From Hormiphora californensis (taxonomy: Eukaryota > Ctenophora > Tentaculata > Cydippida > Pleurobrachiidae): a stretch of DNA of 64,000 bases. Under the pieces are notes generated by a model, which was not told the origin of the DNA, ran no database searches, and saw only the letters and a list, made by a program, of their open reading frames with translations. Position 1 is the first letter of the stretch; each line of letters starts with the position of its first letter. The DNA lies in contig CM035356.1 of NCBI GenBank assembly GCA_020137815.1, positions 3,121,063 to 3,185,062 on the forward strand, in the 5' to 3' direction. Below are positions 1 to 27,895 of the stretch, one piece after another. The position numbers and the translations under genes were made by a program.

Positions 1-89
1 TGTTAGTGCGGGGAGGACTCAAAAAAACACCGTGCCGGGTATTGGATCTTACAATGCTACATTGGACACGTGAGTGATGTTTATAGTAC

Positions 90-256
90 ATAACGTTCTG
101 CACGCAGTGCAAGCGCGCCATATACGCTCTGCACTGCAGAGCGTATATGGAGGTGAAATGCACGACAGCGAAGCTGGAGTGCATTTCACACCTATATTGC
201 ACGAGTGAAACGAGTGCGATATAGGAACGCTTGCACATGCCGTGCAGGACGTTATT
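90..256. repeat. Cloverleaf-like nest of inverted repeats
   Basis: An outer imperfect stem pairs 90-114 with 228-256 (shared cores TAACGT, CTGCACG, GTGCAAGCG). It encloses three adjacent hairpins: 118-150 is a perfect 16-bp stem around a single base, 151-193 has a GGTGAAATGCAC stem, and 191-225 has a CCTATAT..ATATAGG stem. The order outer stem plus three arms looks like a cloverleaf drawn at more than twice tRNA size. No tRNA A/B boxes or anticodon arm fit, so I do not call it a tRNA. It may be a small non-autonomous mobile element or a structured RNA locus. A looser GC-rich inverted patch with similar motifs lies at about 650-760. Confidence 0.6.
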
Positions 257-944
257 GAGTATATATTCCGCGAGAAAGCACATGACAAGCAAAACAATCA
301 TAATTTTGGGTGATTACACACAGAGAGATGTGACAAAACAAGGTACAAACTAAGCAAAAACACACAAAAAGATACTAAGAGACACTACTACACCGGATAC
401 ACACAAGGGAGACAAGGTATGATAGTTTAAAACAGTGAAAAGAAGAGAGAGATAAAGAGAGAGATGCGAGAGAGGGAGATTGGAATTCTTGGAAATAGCA
501 AACAACAAAACGTGATAAGGGGATAATTAGTGAGAGAAAGAGGGAGAGTGAGTGTAATTTGACAGACTATGTGTCGTGTAGTACCTTGTCAGTCATATTC
601 TGTGTGTTTGTGTGTGAATAAGGTGTAAAAACACTTTTCTCACTTATATCCCGCTGCCTCTATATCTGCACGCTCCCGCGGAAGCACAGTGCATATTTCA
701 GCGTGCAAATGGTCGCGCACAGCGGGAGTGATATGTGCACTCGCGGTATATATATTAACTTCTCTCTTTCTCTAACTTAAATCTTATCCAGTCACTTACT
801 TCACTCAGAAACTATTCTACCCCTTCTCCCCAACCAAGACGAACGTGCAAGGGAGGCCGTGACTGTCAAATCTCATCTTCATTCTTCGGTACGCAGTTCT
901 AAAGTCTAAAACACCCTCAAACATCTCTTGAAATACACACTTAC
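257..944. other. No gene recognised; probable PLK4 intron or downstream DNA
   Basis: After PLK4 exon 3 ends at 945 the kinase should continue with the DFG segment on the minus strand, but I see no matching exon here. The stretch holds GA-rich tracts at about 445-545 and an imperfect GC-rich inverted patch at about 650-760. It is most simply the start of a long PLK4 intron. Confidence 0.4.
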
Positions 945-2369
945 CAATCGCATGTCTTTAGTGAGGAGAAGGTTCTTAACGGAGATGTCCCTGTGAACTA
1001 TGTTCTGGGAGTGAAGGTGGACCACCGCATCCACTAACTGGACAAACAACTCTCGTGCTGAGGGGGGAAGATGGGGTTAGACCAACTGGACAAACAATTC
1101 TCGTGCTGAGAGGGGAAGATGGGGTTAGAGAATAGAGGGAGGATGGGGTTAGAGAATAGAGGGAAGATGGGGTTAGAGAATCCCTAGAGAATAGAGGGAA
1201 GATGGGGTTAGAGAATAGAGGGAAGATGGGGTTAGAGAATAGAGGGAAGATGTGGTTAGAGAATAGAGGGAAGATGGGTTTAGAGAATAGAGGGAAGATG
1301 TGGTTAGAGAATAGAGATGGGGTTAGAGAATAGAGGGAAGATGGGGTTAGAGAATAGAGGGAAGATGTGGTTAGAGAATAGAGGGGAGATGGGGTTAGAG
1401 AATAGAGATAGATCAGGGGATAATGGGGTTAGAGAATAGATCAGAGGGAATATATATAATGGGGTTAATATTTAATAATAATAATGGGGGTGAGATTGTG
1501 GTAGAAAGAGAGTAAAGGTGGGGTTATGGAGAGGGATTATATGGTTTCTTGAAGGTTAGAAGCTGGTGGTAATGGTATCAGTGGTGTCTATACTCTATAA
1601 TATATAATATACAGCCACAGTTCTGGAAGAATGATAGAGAGACGATCACTTGTGGATGTTATACAGATATCAGGGTCTGGTAGTGGGTCTTTTTAATAAA
1701 GGGAGAGAGTGTGGTGTCATGTCACTTTTATTTGACAGCATAATGAGCTAAAAAGAGAGAGGTAGAGAGAGAAAGAGAGAGAGAGGTTCAGGGAGTACGG
1801 GGGAGTACGCCAGTATCATCTGGAAATCCAATACGAAAATTCTGGGCGTATTTTTGTGAACATTTCATAGTTGGGATGGTGGGCAAAGTCCTCACGATGT
1901 TTTCACATAGGACATGGATATAAACGTACCTTCATTTTCTGGAAGTGGTTTTCCTCTCTTTTTCAAAAAGTGGTCAATGTCACCATTGCTACACAACTCC
2001 AAGACAAGGTAGATAAAGTTCAAATCTTCAAACCATTCGTACATCTGGGAGGTACAATATGTATTGGAATCTTAAACTCAAAGGCAGCAAAGTATGATAT
2101 TTAACTACTTTATGATTGCCCGCAAACATCCCTGCCAATTGTCATTCCTTTCATACCTTTGCAATACTGTAATAGTCCATACTCTTGTGAATGTCAATCT
2201 CATTGCACACTTTTCTATACAACTCAGGTTTTAGTTTCCTCTTATCGAGTACTTTCAGCGCCACAACCTCTCCGTCGGACACTCTCCGAGCCTCGTAAAC
2301 CTCCCCAAAGCCACCCCTTCCGATCTTCCGGAGGAGAGAAAAGTCCTTCAGTTTTGATCCTTGGCTCAT
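945..2369 (-). CDS. PLK4: Polo-like kinase 4 (PLK4/SAK)-type kinase, 5' exons only
   Basis: PLK4 is a serine/threonine kinase that starts centriole duplication. Three minus-strand exons join in frame: 2369-2157 (71 codons), 2044-1930 and 1057-945, giving 147 residues of the N-terminal kinase domain. Visible features are the glycine loop IGRGGFGEVYEA, the VALK lysine, the C-helix glutamate in NEIDIH, the segment FIYLVLELCSNGDIDHFL, and the catalytic loop HRDISVKNLLLT. The ATG lies close to the glycine loop, as in PLK4. Borders are gtatga, gtacgt and gtaagt donors with tcccag and cctcag acceptors. The C-helix and hinge wording fits PLK4 better than PLK1-3. The DFG loop, C-lobe and polo boxes are not in the window. 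Intron 2 carries a minisatellite that copies the exon 3 acceptor. Confidence 0.82.
1033..1470. repeat. Intronic minisatellite copying the PLK4 exon 3 acceptor
   Basis: The block 1033-1075, holding the first 24 or so bases of PLK4 exon 3 and its acceptor, recurs at 1081-1125 with two or three mismatches. It runs into about a dozen copies of a unit of roughly 24 bp (GATGGGGTTAGAGAATAGAG with small variants) up to about 1440. All of this lies inside PLK4 intron 2. Confidence 0.8.
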
Positions 2370-2990
2370 TTCAGTTTATCATGAGCTAAAGCAGTCGTGA
2401 GTTACTAGCAGCAGACTCCCCCTTAGGAAAATTCTAGAGCTCTCCCTTTAAAAAAATTCAAACAGCTGGAATTTGACGTCGTTCAGTCGCACAGAAACAA
2501 ACAGTCGATCATGGATCAATCATTGTATTGACCAACTTAAGAGTATTATTGATCAAGATGAAGAAGCATAATTGTGGTCTGTGTGTTAGGCGAATGGTCA
2601 GCAACGGTTTGGGAGCCCAGTAGCGAGGCAGCTGAACAAATATTCTTTAAAAAAGCAAAATACTGCACAACAAATTGCATCTCCTGAAAACAAAAATTCC
2701 CCCGGTACGGGGTTCTAGATACGAACAAAACTAGGAGACAAAAAATCAAGCACCGCTGAGGCCTGAAAATTTGTTTTTAAAAAAGCAACGCGCGGTTTTC
2801 TCAACATTTCAGATTTTGAATTTTTAAAGATACGCGCGCGCAATATTTACTCTAAGCCCCGCGCGCAGATGCTCGCATCGTACTCTTCAAATATTCGCCG
2901 GTGCGTAATAAACAGTTTTTACTGGCGTTAATAATAAAACAAAATTCATCAATTGCTCAAAGTCAAAGATTAAGATACATATTATAAATA

Positions 2991-2996
2991 TTTATT
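2991..2996 (-). terminator. Candidate poly(A) signal of the CNBD2-like gene
   Basis: AATAAA on the minus strand, about 365 bases downstream of the CNBD2-like stop codon. If used, the 3' UTR would contain the hexanucleotide tract at 3061-3306. It is the only canonical hexamer I noticed between that stop and the PLK4 start. Confidence 0.4.
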
Positions 2997-3060
2997 ATAT
3001 CAAGATCTGACCGGGCCTACGGTCTGATTTGATTCACATTGTGAGAGTCGACACAGTTTG

Positions 3061-3306
3061 GGACTGGGACTGGGACTGGGACTGGGACTGGGACTGAACT
3101 AGACTGGGACTGAAACTGGGGACTGGAACTAGGACTGGAACTGGGACTGGAACTGGGACTGGAACTGGGACTGGGACTGGGACTGGGACTGGGACTGGGA
3201 CTGGGACTGGGACTGGGACTGGGACTGGGACTGGGACTGGGACTGGGACTGGGACTGGGACTGGGACTGGGACTGGGACTGGGACTGGGACTGGGACTGG
3301 GACTGG
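3061..3306. repeat. Hexanucleotide tandem repeat (GGGACT)n
   Basis: About 40 units of GGGACT on the plus strand, interrupted near 3095-3165 by AACT/GGAACT variants. On the CNBD2 sense strand it reads (AGTCCC)n and begins about 54 bases after the stop codon, so it is probably in the 3' UTR. Regular GGG tracts three bases apart on the plus strand fit G-quadruplex formation. Other frames give Pro-Ser or Val-Pro strings, which are not real proteins. Confidence 0.95.
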
Positions 3307-3359
3307 GCATGTCAAATATTATAAATATATCTTCATTTCCAATTCCATGGCAACCAAAA

Positions 3360-6300
3360 TCATTGTCCATTTGGATTTAATACAGTTCTTTTCTTGTATT
3401 CAGACCACTTTTGTAGATTGACCAGCTTGTGTTTGAGTTCCGAGTACGAGGGATAGTAAATAATCTGATGAAGCAGAAAATATGATTATTAAAAAATCCT
3501 CTCAGGGGTTGAAATTAATAATGATACTGATAGGAATACTGATACAATTTCCCAATTCTAATGGACCTATAACTAGGCATAAAACTAGTAAACGTACTTT
3601 GCTCTTCAGGGCGTCCCTTGTCCTCTTATTCAGCAGGAGGAGGAAGACATCTTTTTTCACCACCACACACTCACACCCCCGGGACACGAGACTCGTTTGA
3701 AGATCCTCTTCTGAGAAAAGTGACGTCAGACCGTATACGTCACCCGAGGTTAATGTACACACTCGCACAAAATGCTCCTGGAAGGTTTAGGTGTTAAAAG
3801 TTCTAATAGAAGGTTCGGATCCCAAATTCCTAACATTAAACAAGGCTACTAGTTTAGGCTAGCCTTGATAACGACATGTGTTTGAACAAGAAATTGTTTA
3901 GTTTACCTTTGGTGGTTTTACTGTGCTGGGTCGTGTGATATTAGCTGCTGTTATGGGTCTGCTGGGAGAGGAGGTCGTACTGGTTATCAGTCTAGCTTGA
4001 GAAATTGGTCTGGATCGTTTAGAGGATGTGGCAGGTCTGTCTTGGCTGATCATGGTACTACTTCCTACCGGCGGGGTCCTGGAATGGACACCAGTTCCCG
4101 GCCGGGATGGCTTTGTGATGACTATCTTGGGTCGCGTTATAGGTGCCGTTATGGGTCTCAAACGGGTCTTGACAGTCTTCTCCGCTGATGGATACAAAAT
4201 GGATTGTCAGTCGAACCCTTTGACTCAAATTGGTGGGGGAGTGATGACGTGATAGAATGTGGGGTTAGCACTATTGAAAACACACTACCTTGTTTTGCAT
4301 CAGGTATAATTCCAGTTAAGGGCTTCACTCCACATCCTTCATCACGCTTCCAGTACCTGCATATAGTAACGAGGTAAGTGGTTACCTAGTAACAAGGTAA
4401 GCGGTTAGTGGTTACCTAATACCTAGCAACGGGGTAAGTGGTTACCTAGCAACAAGGTTATTAGTTACCGAGCAACAAGGGCAGTGGTTACCTAGTGACT
4501 TGTTGAGTTGTTGATTGTTTACTCCTACTCAACAACTAGCAACAAGAAAAGCGGTTACCTCATTCCGGTATCAAAACAGGAGACCCCCGAGGATGGTCGA
4601 GTTTCTGTTGCCATGGAGAGTTTCGTTATGACGTCACATTTACCCGACTTTACAAAACACAGGATGTCATTGTCTTTACTACTCTTTACCACACACTTGT
4701 TATTTCTGAAAAATGCCGTCATTACACGTTTTAGCTTTCAGGCCAATGCTCTAACAGCGTTTTACTTTTAGTGAATTAGAAGGCACTTGAAAATGACTGG
4801 AATAAATTATAACAGAACGGTCATTTTGCCGGAAATAAAACCGGTGTGTTATACTGGTACAGTGATAAATTAGTACCCCTGATATGATGGCAGCTACTAC
4901 AATTATACCTGAAGTAAACAAGAGTTGCAGATCTAGGATCATTCCCAAACTTCTCCGTTGGGATGCCATCAAACCAGGTGAGTGAGTTTAGAAAGGATTG
5001 GATGGCGGTAGATGCCGTCATTGCTGCCCCATCTGTTACCCCCTCCTCCCCCTCACCTCCACCATCTCTCCCACAACGGGCTGCAAACTCTAAACTCCGT
5101 GTCATGGACCCTTTAAAATCCTACAAGGTAATATAGCGTTGTCATGGAAACTTTAAACGCTATCAACTGGAGTTTTATGAGGGTCGATATAACAACTCTA
5201 AAACCACGAAGTGACCCCTCTCCTTTATTTTAACCCCCCTCATAGTGTTCCTACTTTTCCTACCCCTCTCACCTCCCCATTATTCTATCACCCCCATTCT
5301 CTGCTAACAAATTCGCTCACCTCTCCATCTACACTCCACAGGACAATATCTAGGGCTGATGTGACCGTGGCAGTCCTCCGACACCCATCCAGGACCTCAC
5401 TATCCCCAAATATATCTCCCCTGTTGAGGATCTGCACTGTTTCCTCCTGTCTCAGTTCCTTGTTGAACCGCGTCATAACAACTGGGAGGTGGAGAGATAA
5501 TAGTAGGAATAAGAGGTGGGTGAAAACTGGGAGGTGGAGAGATAATAGTAGGAATAAGAGGTGGATAAACAACTGGGAGGTGGAGAGATAGTAGTAGGGA
5601 TAAGAGGTGGATAAACAACTTGGTATCGAAGACACCTCACACTCCTAACTCAGGCCGCATCGCAGACACCTCACACTCCTAACTCAGGCCGCATCGCGGC
5701 CTTCGTTTGGTGCGCTTTGCGCGCCGGCAAGGGAGGGGTAACTTCGTTACCAAATAAACAACTGGGTTAGAGGTGGAGATATATAGGTAGTAGAGATAAG
5801 AGGTGGGTAAAAAAATTGGGATGATGTACTGTTGATCTGAGATTGGCAAGGAATAGATAGGTCATAAGACCTTGTGGGATAGACTGAGGGAGAGAAAAAA
5901 GGCTTGCAGGAGAAAAAAAGGGCAGACTGAAATTTAGAGACAAACCAGTTCCAGAGAGAATAAAGTAGACCCTAGCGGAGAGATGGCCTTCTCGAAGGAT
6001 CACCCTGGCTCTATCGTATCGCTCCAATAATCCAACTCTACTTAGCTCCTCTTGGACCTGAGGAAATTGCCTAGCTTTAAGCTCGACCTTTTTCGCGAGC
6101 TCCGAAGGGTTAGGACATAACAAACTTTAACCTGTTCGTAGTATCTCCACGATCCCGTACGAGAGAGTCGGAACAAGAAAACATTAACTAACTCACAGAA
6201 TTGATTATTAATCAATTAATCATCAATTATTTACATATCCTGGATATGATGCAAATGAGCTGCATTCTCTGAGTTTTAGTCTGAGGGACCGGGCCTGGGC

Positions 6301-6858
6301 TGCTGATCTGAGGGATCTGTTCCGTGCCGCCTCCTCCAAATCTCTCGACAGATACATCTGCAAGAGATAAATAAAGTATCTTATCGACAGAATTTATTCA
6401 TTCTTCGACAAAGATATTGAAAATATATATTTTCCCTCTCTGACTTTAACGAATTGCTCCTTGACAAATTAAAAGTGATATTTATCTTCTTACCCCGTCC
6501 TTGGGTCTCCTATAAATTGATGGATCAAATACAACCCGGTTTCTATCAAGGTTAGGTTCAGAATCCCTGAACTCCAAGAAGTTCTTGAACTGGTCTTGCT
6601 GCTTCTCTAATTCTCTTCGGGTTACTTCTCTAAAATGATGGCGAAATATTTTGCTGTATTTATACTGTAAAAAACGAACTTTACTTGAAAACAAAACACC
6701 AACGGCCCTGTGATTGAAGCAAAATGGCAGACATAGTTGTCATGGCTACGATATAGAATTCAATGTTAATGTGAGACCCGCTAATAAACACGCAAATGAG
6801 TGGGACCTAGGAGCTAAAATGAGGGGAGAATACAGGACATTAACTCTTAGAGAGCGAA

Positions 6859-6943
<85 letters not shown>

Positions 6944-9432
6944 AAGAGAGAGAAAGAGAGAGATAGGTAGATAGAGGGAGATAAAAAGAGAAAGAAAGAT
7001 AGTAAAAAGCGGAATAAGAAGAACAACGACAGCAAATCTTTTCGGTATCGGTATCATATAGGCTCTAAGATGAATCAGGAAGAGGGCACTATAATAATAC
7101 TAACTCCTGCCTGAATATTTTATGAGCATGCTCACAGAGGCCTCATACAAGGTAAAGGGGGCATGGCAGAAACCCAAATTTTCCAGATCATATTTCTCCA
7201 TAAAAAAGAAATAGAGCTGACTGAGAAAGAGAGAAAGAGGGAGAGAGGGAGAAAAAGAGTGGAAGAGAGAGAACGATCAAGGTTACAGCAGATGTTTACA
7301 GCGGCGGATTTCTCTACGATATATTTATACGGAACAGATCTCGATATCACGGTTACAAACGGTAAAACTCGGGTTACAAAATGAACATAATTATCTGGTG
7401 TTCATTATGACTCAAATAACACTGAGTTTGGTTGGCATAGCAACACCAGATGTTGGATATATGAGTCATGTGTCAACACCTGTTCTTACAGCAGAGAGAA
7501 AACATGGGTTGGTCATAAACACACAGACATGCACAGACCGAGTGATTTGAATACATAAGTAGGATAAGAAAACAGAGTCGATAAAAACCGCGCAACTTAA
7601 AGTTTTTTGAAAACAGAATCAGTATAAACTGGGCAACCACAACTTACAGTTTTTGGAACTCGCTAGCCACTGAACTGACCATGATTATACATTTGCCGAT
7701 GTTTCGCCACCTGTCTTTTGCCTGCGGAGGGATTGGGGTGTCTCGTTCGTTATAGGAGAGAGCAGCTAAATTGTTTTAGCTTTGAGAGTTTTTCGGGGAG
7801 GGAAATTATTTCTTGCGACGATCATTTGACGAGACTATGAAGTATGAACTCGATCAAATACTAGTTAAGCTAGGTCACAGAAAATGAGCGATATTGGGGT
7901 GATTTTGAAACTCCTGCCACAGTCGACTCGCCGTACATGATTTGAGAACCTCGACTCCAAAACCGATGTATGTATAAATTCAAAGCAAGCATTGTACCGT
8001 ATCATGGTTACCATGGTTACCGTATCATGGTTACCGTATCATGGTTACCATGGTTAGTGTCAAACCATTGGTTACCACTTACTTTCTGTCTACGAATAGC
8101 AGCCTCCTCCGCATCTTTAGTGATACGTTTCACGAACTGAGATTGGATAGCAAAACATTTGAAGGGTATGGGACAGGTAGGGGTACAGCTGCACCTTTCC
8201 AGAGACGTGGCGGTGGCACTAGGACAGGAAACTGCAGATTGTACACGTGCCCAGGACATATATCCGGTTGTTATGGGAACTGTCCGGTAGTTGGGAATTG
8301 TAGACTGACAAGTACTGCACAACTTTAGAGATAGTGGGGTGTAGCCAAGAGTGTAGCCAAAAGGAACTGCCTGAGCAGCAAAAAACAGTTGTGAACTCTC
8401 AGCAACGGGCAAACAGAACTCTAGGACTAGGGGAGTTTGTTTGAAGATCAAGTGTTGAAAATGAGATTATGGAAATGAACAATAGATTGGTATAGCGCCA
8501 AATGCGCCGTGATGCATATCAAGGGGAGAGTCACTGTTATAGAGTTAGACACCATAAAGAAACAGAAAACCAGGCCATTTTATCTTCAGAACATGCAACT
8601 ACGACACTTTAACAAGATCTAGGATCTATCACAATCATTCTGGACTCTCGTAAATCTCTTATTCATATTGATGTATTGTCTCTCTCATTCTCTCTCTCCC
8701 TCTCTCATATCTATTCTACTCTAACTCGACCGAATTACGGGGCTACCATAATGGCGCATGGTAACTGCCAGGAAGAGATAGGGAGGGGGACAGGAAGGGA
8801 CACAAAGACCCAATTATCCAGAGACTAGATGTGGAGTTAGTTAGGCAGATCCAGATGTTCATGTCTGAAAGTGAAAGGAAGGAGGAAATAGATTGCCAAT
8901 AACTGGATAATTTCATGATATCTTCTCCTAAACCAAACATCAGCTGCAGGATCAACAATTCTCATATTATGAAGGTGAGGGATCATTAGCAGATGATGCG
9001 GTCGACAAAATGTAGACTCATAGCGACACGCAATCCGCTCACATAATGTTGACCACACTCGAGTGACCAGTGTGACCACAGAAGTAGAACAGAACAGAGT
9101 AAGAGCTTGGATAATGACTATTTTATTCCGATTTAAACAGTGATTATGAATTAGAAAGGAGCTCTGAACACTCACTGTTCTGAACACTCACTGTTCACTG
9201 AACACTGAACAGTCTACTAATATAAAAGCTAGAAGAAGGACACATCACAGAGATATTAGTACCTACAGAAAAACAATGTTTGTCACAAACTGTAACACTT
9301 TGTCACAACAGTATTTACCTCGGCCTCTGAAAGTTGAATGCTGTTTGACCTCATCCTCTGTATTGCCCTCTTTTTACTGCTCCGGGAGCTGATCTGATCC
9401 GGCCTTGTTGAGATCCTGTTTCTTCCCATCAT
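3360..9432 (-). CDS. CNBD2: CNBD2-like cyclic nucleotide-binding domain protein
   Basis: Twelve exons join with consistent phases: 9432-9319, 8136-8083, 6664-6494, 6357-6235, 6099-5946, 5481-5321, 5120-4909, 4705-4559, 4356-4289, 4184-3907, 3777-3598, 3464-3360. They encode 588 aa; human CNBD2 is of similar length. The first cNMP fold (about 155-275) has VYFILSGT, then [16 protein letters not shown], matching the phosphate-binding cassette FGE..L..PR.A. The second fold starts near [12 protein letters not shown], continues with [16 protein letters not shown], and resumes after a basic Pro/Thr linker of about 90 residues with [13 protein letters not shown]. The N-terminus is Arg/Lys-rich and charged. 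No transmembrane segment or kinase domain is seen. Mammalian CNBD2 binds cAMP and is linked to sperm flagella; a like role here is inference. The exon 5 acceptor (6099) is the least certain border. Confidence 0.85.
5475..5800. repeat. Tandem repeat including a CNBD2 acceptor
   Basis: Three copies of a 42-46 bp unit (core AACTGGGAGGTGGAGAGATA) at 5478, 5527 and 5572, plus a diverged copy at about 5759. On the sense strand each carries CTCTCCACCTCCCAG, the 3' splice site of CNBD2 exon 6, with a few exonic bases. A separate 30-bp direct repeat (GACACCTCACACTCCTAACT) lies at 5630-5697. Confidence 0.85.
6849..6965. repeat. (GA)n microsatellite in CNBD2 intron 2
   Basis: About 115 bases of GA dinucleotides with scattered AA interruptions; CT-rich on the gene's sense strand. 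A weaker GA-rich patch follows at 7225-7275. No exon was seen in the rest of this intron (6665-8082). Confidence 0.95.
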
Positions 9433-10239
9433 GATACAACAAAGCTGTCTATAGTGCTGAGTGGTTGGGAGGTGGTTATTGTGGTTATGGATGGGGGTAC
9501 CAGCGTCCAGCTATCAATATCATCAAGGGGTTGTACTAAACATAGTAAACATACAAACTAAAAAGGAAGTAGTCTACTAGACTAAGTCCAGAATGGGAGG
9601 GAGAGCTAGTTGACAAACGATCACCAAGCCAAACAAGGAAGATGATTACTTAATGCGTAGGGATAAAACGTAACTTGGGATGATAGAAGGAGTCAAAACT
9701 TACAAAGTGTCCTCTCAGAATATAGAGATGGTGATTCTGACGGTCTCTATACACATACTACCTCGTAGGAGTATATTCTAACTCAGTTACCCGCCACCAC
9801 CAACAGCCTGGCATGAAACCCTGAAACAGAAGGGGTGGATAGAGAGGGGGAGAGAGAGAGAGAGAGAGAATGGAGAGATAGAGAGAGAGAGAATGGAGAT
9901 ATAGAGAGAGAGGGGGGGAGAGAATGGTATAATGGAAAGATAGAGAGTCAGAGACTAGAGAGTAGAGAGGGGAGATAAAGAGAGAAGGGTAGGTACAACA
10001 GAGAGGGCTAAAGAGATGATCTGTGGGTACTGGTAAAGCTAAGTATACGACTTGAAAGTAGGACGCATGACCTTTTGGAGTTGTATGAAAGGTGGCTTGG
10101 GTGGCGAGGGGTCAGGTGTTGCAGATTCACTATATGACTTCGTTAGGCAGGGGCTTGCTATTATACAATTTAGGACTGGAATCATGTGACGTCACGGGCA
10201 ATAAACATGAAATTCAGGGAGATTTGAAAGGGGACGTTT
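9433..10239. other. Region upstream of the CNBD2-like gene; no gene seen
   Basis: This stretch lies between the CNBD2-like start codon and the 35-bp minisatellite. It contains GA microsatellite tracts at about 9845-9970 with a repeated GAGAATGGAGA motif. I see no coding exon and no clear core promoter. Confidence 0.5.
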
Positions 10240-11265
10240 GGGGAGTTGAGAGTTGCCATGGGATTGGTAGATTTGGGGACCGGAGAGTTGCCATTGGATT
10301 GGTAGATTTGGGGACTGGAGAGTTGCCATGGGATTGGTAGATTTGGGGACTGGAGAGTTACCATGGGATTTGTAGATTTGGGGACTGGAGAGAGCTGTTG
10401 TCATGGGATTGGTAGATTTGGGGACTGGAGAGAGTTGCCATGGGATTGGTAGATTTGGGGACTGGAGAGTTGCCATGGGATTGGTAGATTTGGGGAGTTG
10501 AGAGTTGCCATGGGATTGGTTGATTTGGAGACTGGAGAGTTGCCATGGGATTGGTAGATTTGGGGACTGGAGAGTTGCCATGGGATTGGTAGATTTGGGG
10601 ACTGGAGAGTTGCCATGGGATTGGTAGATTTGGGGACTGGAGAGTTGTCATGGGATTGGTAGATTTGGGGACTGGAGAGTTGCCATGGGATTGGTAGATT
10701 TGGGGACTGGAGAGTTGCCATGGGATTGGTAGCTTTGGGGACTGGAGAGAGTTGTCATGGGATTGGTAGATTTGGGGACTGGAGAGTTGCCATGGGATTG
10801 GTAGATTTGGGGACTGGAGAGAGTTGCCATGGGATTGGTAGATTTGGGGACTGGAGAGTTGCCATGGGATTGGTAGATTTTGGGACTGGAGAGTTGCCAT
10901 GGGATTGGTACATTTGGGGAGTTGAGAGTTGCCATGGGATTGGTAGATTTGGGGACTGGAGAGTTGCCCTGGGATTGGTAGATTTGGGGACTGAAGAGTT
11001 GCCATGGGATTGGTAGATTTGGGGACTGGAGAGTTGTCATGGGATTGGTAGATTTGGGGACTGGAGAGTTGCCCTGGGATTGGTAGATTTGGGGACTGGA
11101 GAGTTGCCATGGGATTGGTAGATTTGGGGACTGGAGATTTGCCATGGGATTGGTAGATTTGGGGACTGGAGAGTTGCCATGGGATTGGTAGATTTGGGGA
11201 CTGGAGAGTTGCCGTGGGATTGGTAGATTTGGGGACTGGAGAGAGAGTTGCCATGGAGTTTGTCG
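10240..11265. repeat. 35-bp minisatellite, about 29 copies
   Basis: Consensus on the plus strand is CCATGGGATTGGTAGATTTG followed by GGGACTGGAGAGTTG, 35 bp. Copies differ by point changes and by extra AGAG steps. It lies between HSPA4 (downstream of its stop) and CNBD2 (upstream of its start). Because 35 is not divisible by three and the unit lacks minus-strand stops, all three minus frames stay open and give long Pro/Ser/Gln-rich reading frames. I do not call these genes. Confidence 0.95.
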
Positions 11266-11728
11266 GATGTTGCCTGGCAACCGGGTGGACCACTGGGTTA
11301 CTGCCAGTTGCCACAGCCCGTGGTGCCGTGGTGGGAACCCAGTGATGTGTTTCAAAAATGATAAAGTGACAGAACTTCCCGACAAACCCCATGATATAAG
11401 ATTGAGACACGTGTCTTTTTAATTGAAACAATGTAGAGGAATCACAGCACAATTAGAATAACACACGAACTTTTTCACTATCTCCCTACCATGTTATAGC
11501 AAGAGACCCCTCTATCTTGCTACACGATAGTCTCTCTTTCTCTTCCTCTCTCACACCCCACATATGTTTTCAGAAAGTCAAATATCAATGGTCCACTGCT
11601 GGACACGCGGTGAAAAAATAATAACGAATAATATATAATGGATAGGGATAAATCTTTAGATGTTAAATCATTCCATCCTACCCAAACATATATCTATCAA
11701 TCTGTGTCTCTATCTTTCAGTCAGATCT
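11266..11728. other. Downstream flank and probable 3' UTR of HSPA4
   Basis: No coding signal. A candidate ATTAAA poly(A) signal lies on the minus strand at 11423-11418, about 305 bases after the HSPA4 stop. The rest is CT-rich and AT-rich single-copy-looking sequence. Confidence 0.35.

Positions 11729-27895
<16,167 letters not shown>

Noticed and set aside
8837-9187. Minus-strand frame with [20 protein letters not shown], reminiscent of the S1 start of cyclic-nucleotide-gated channels
   Set aside because: No further channel segments or matching splice signals follow, and the CNBD2-like exons on either side already join in phase without it.
10240-11265. CRISPR-like regular repeat
   Set aside because: No unique spacers; plain tandem minisatellite in an animal-type genome.
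10358-11452. 364-codon minus-strand reading frame
   Set aside because: Almost entirely the 35-bp minisatellite; open only because the unit lacks stops.
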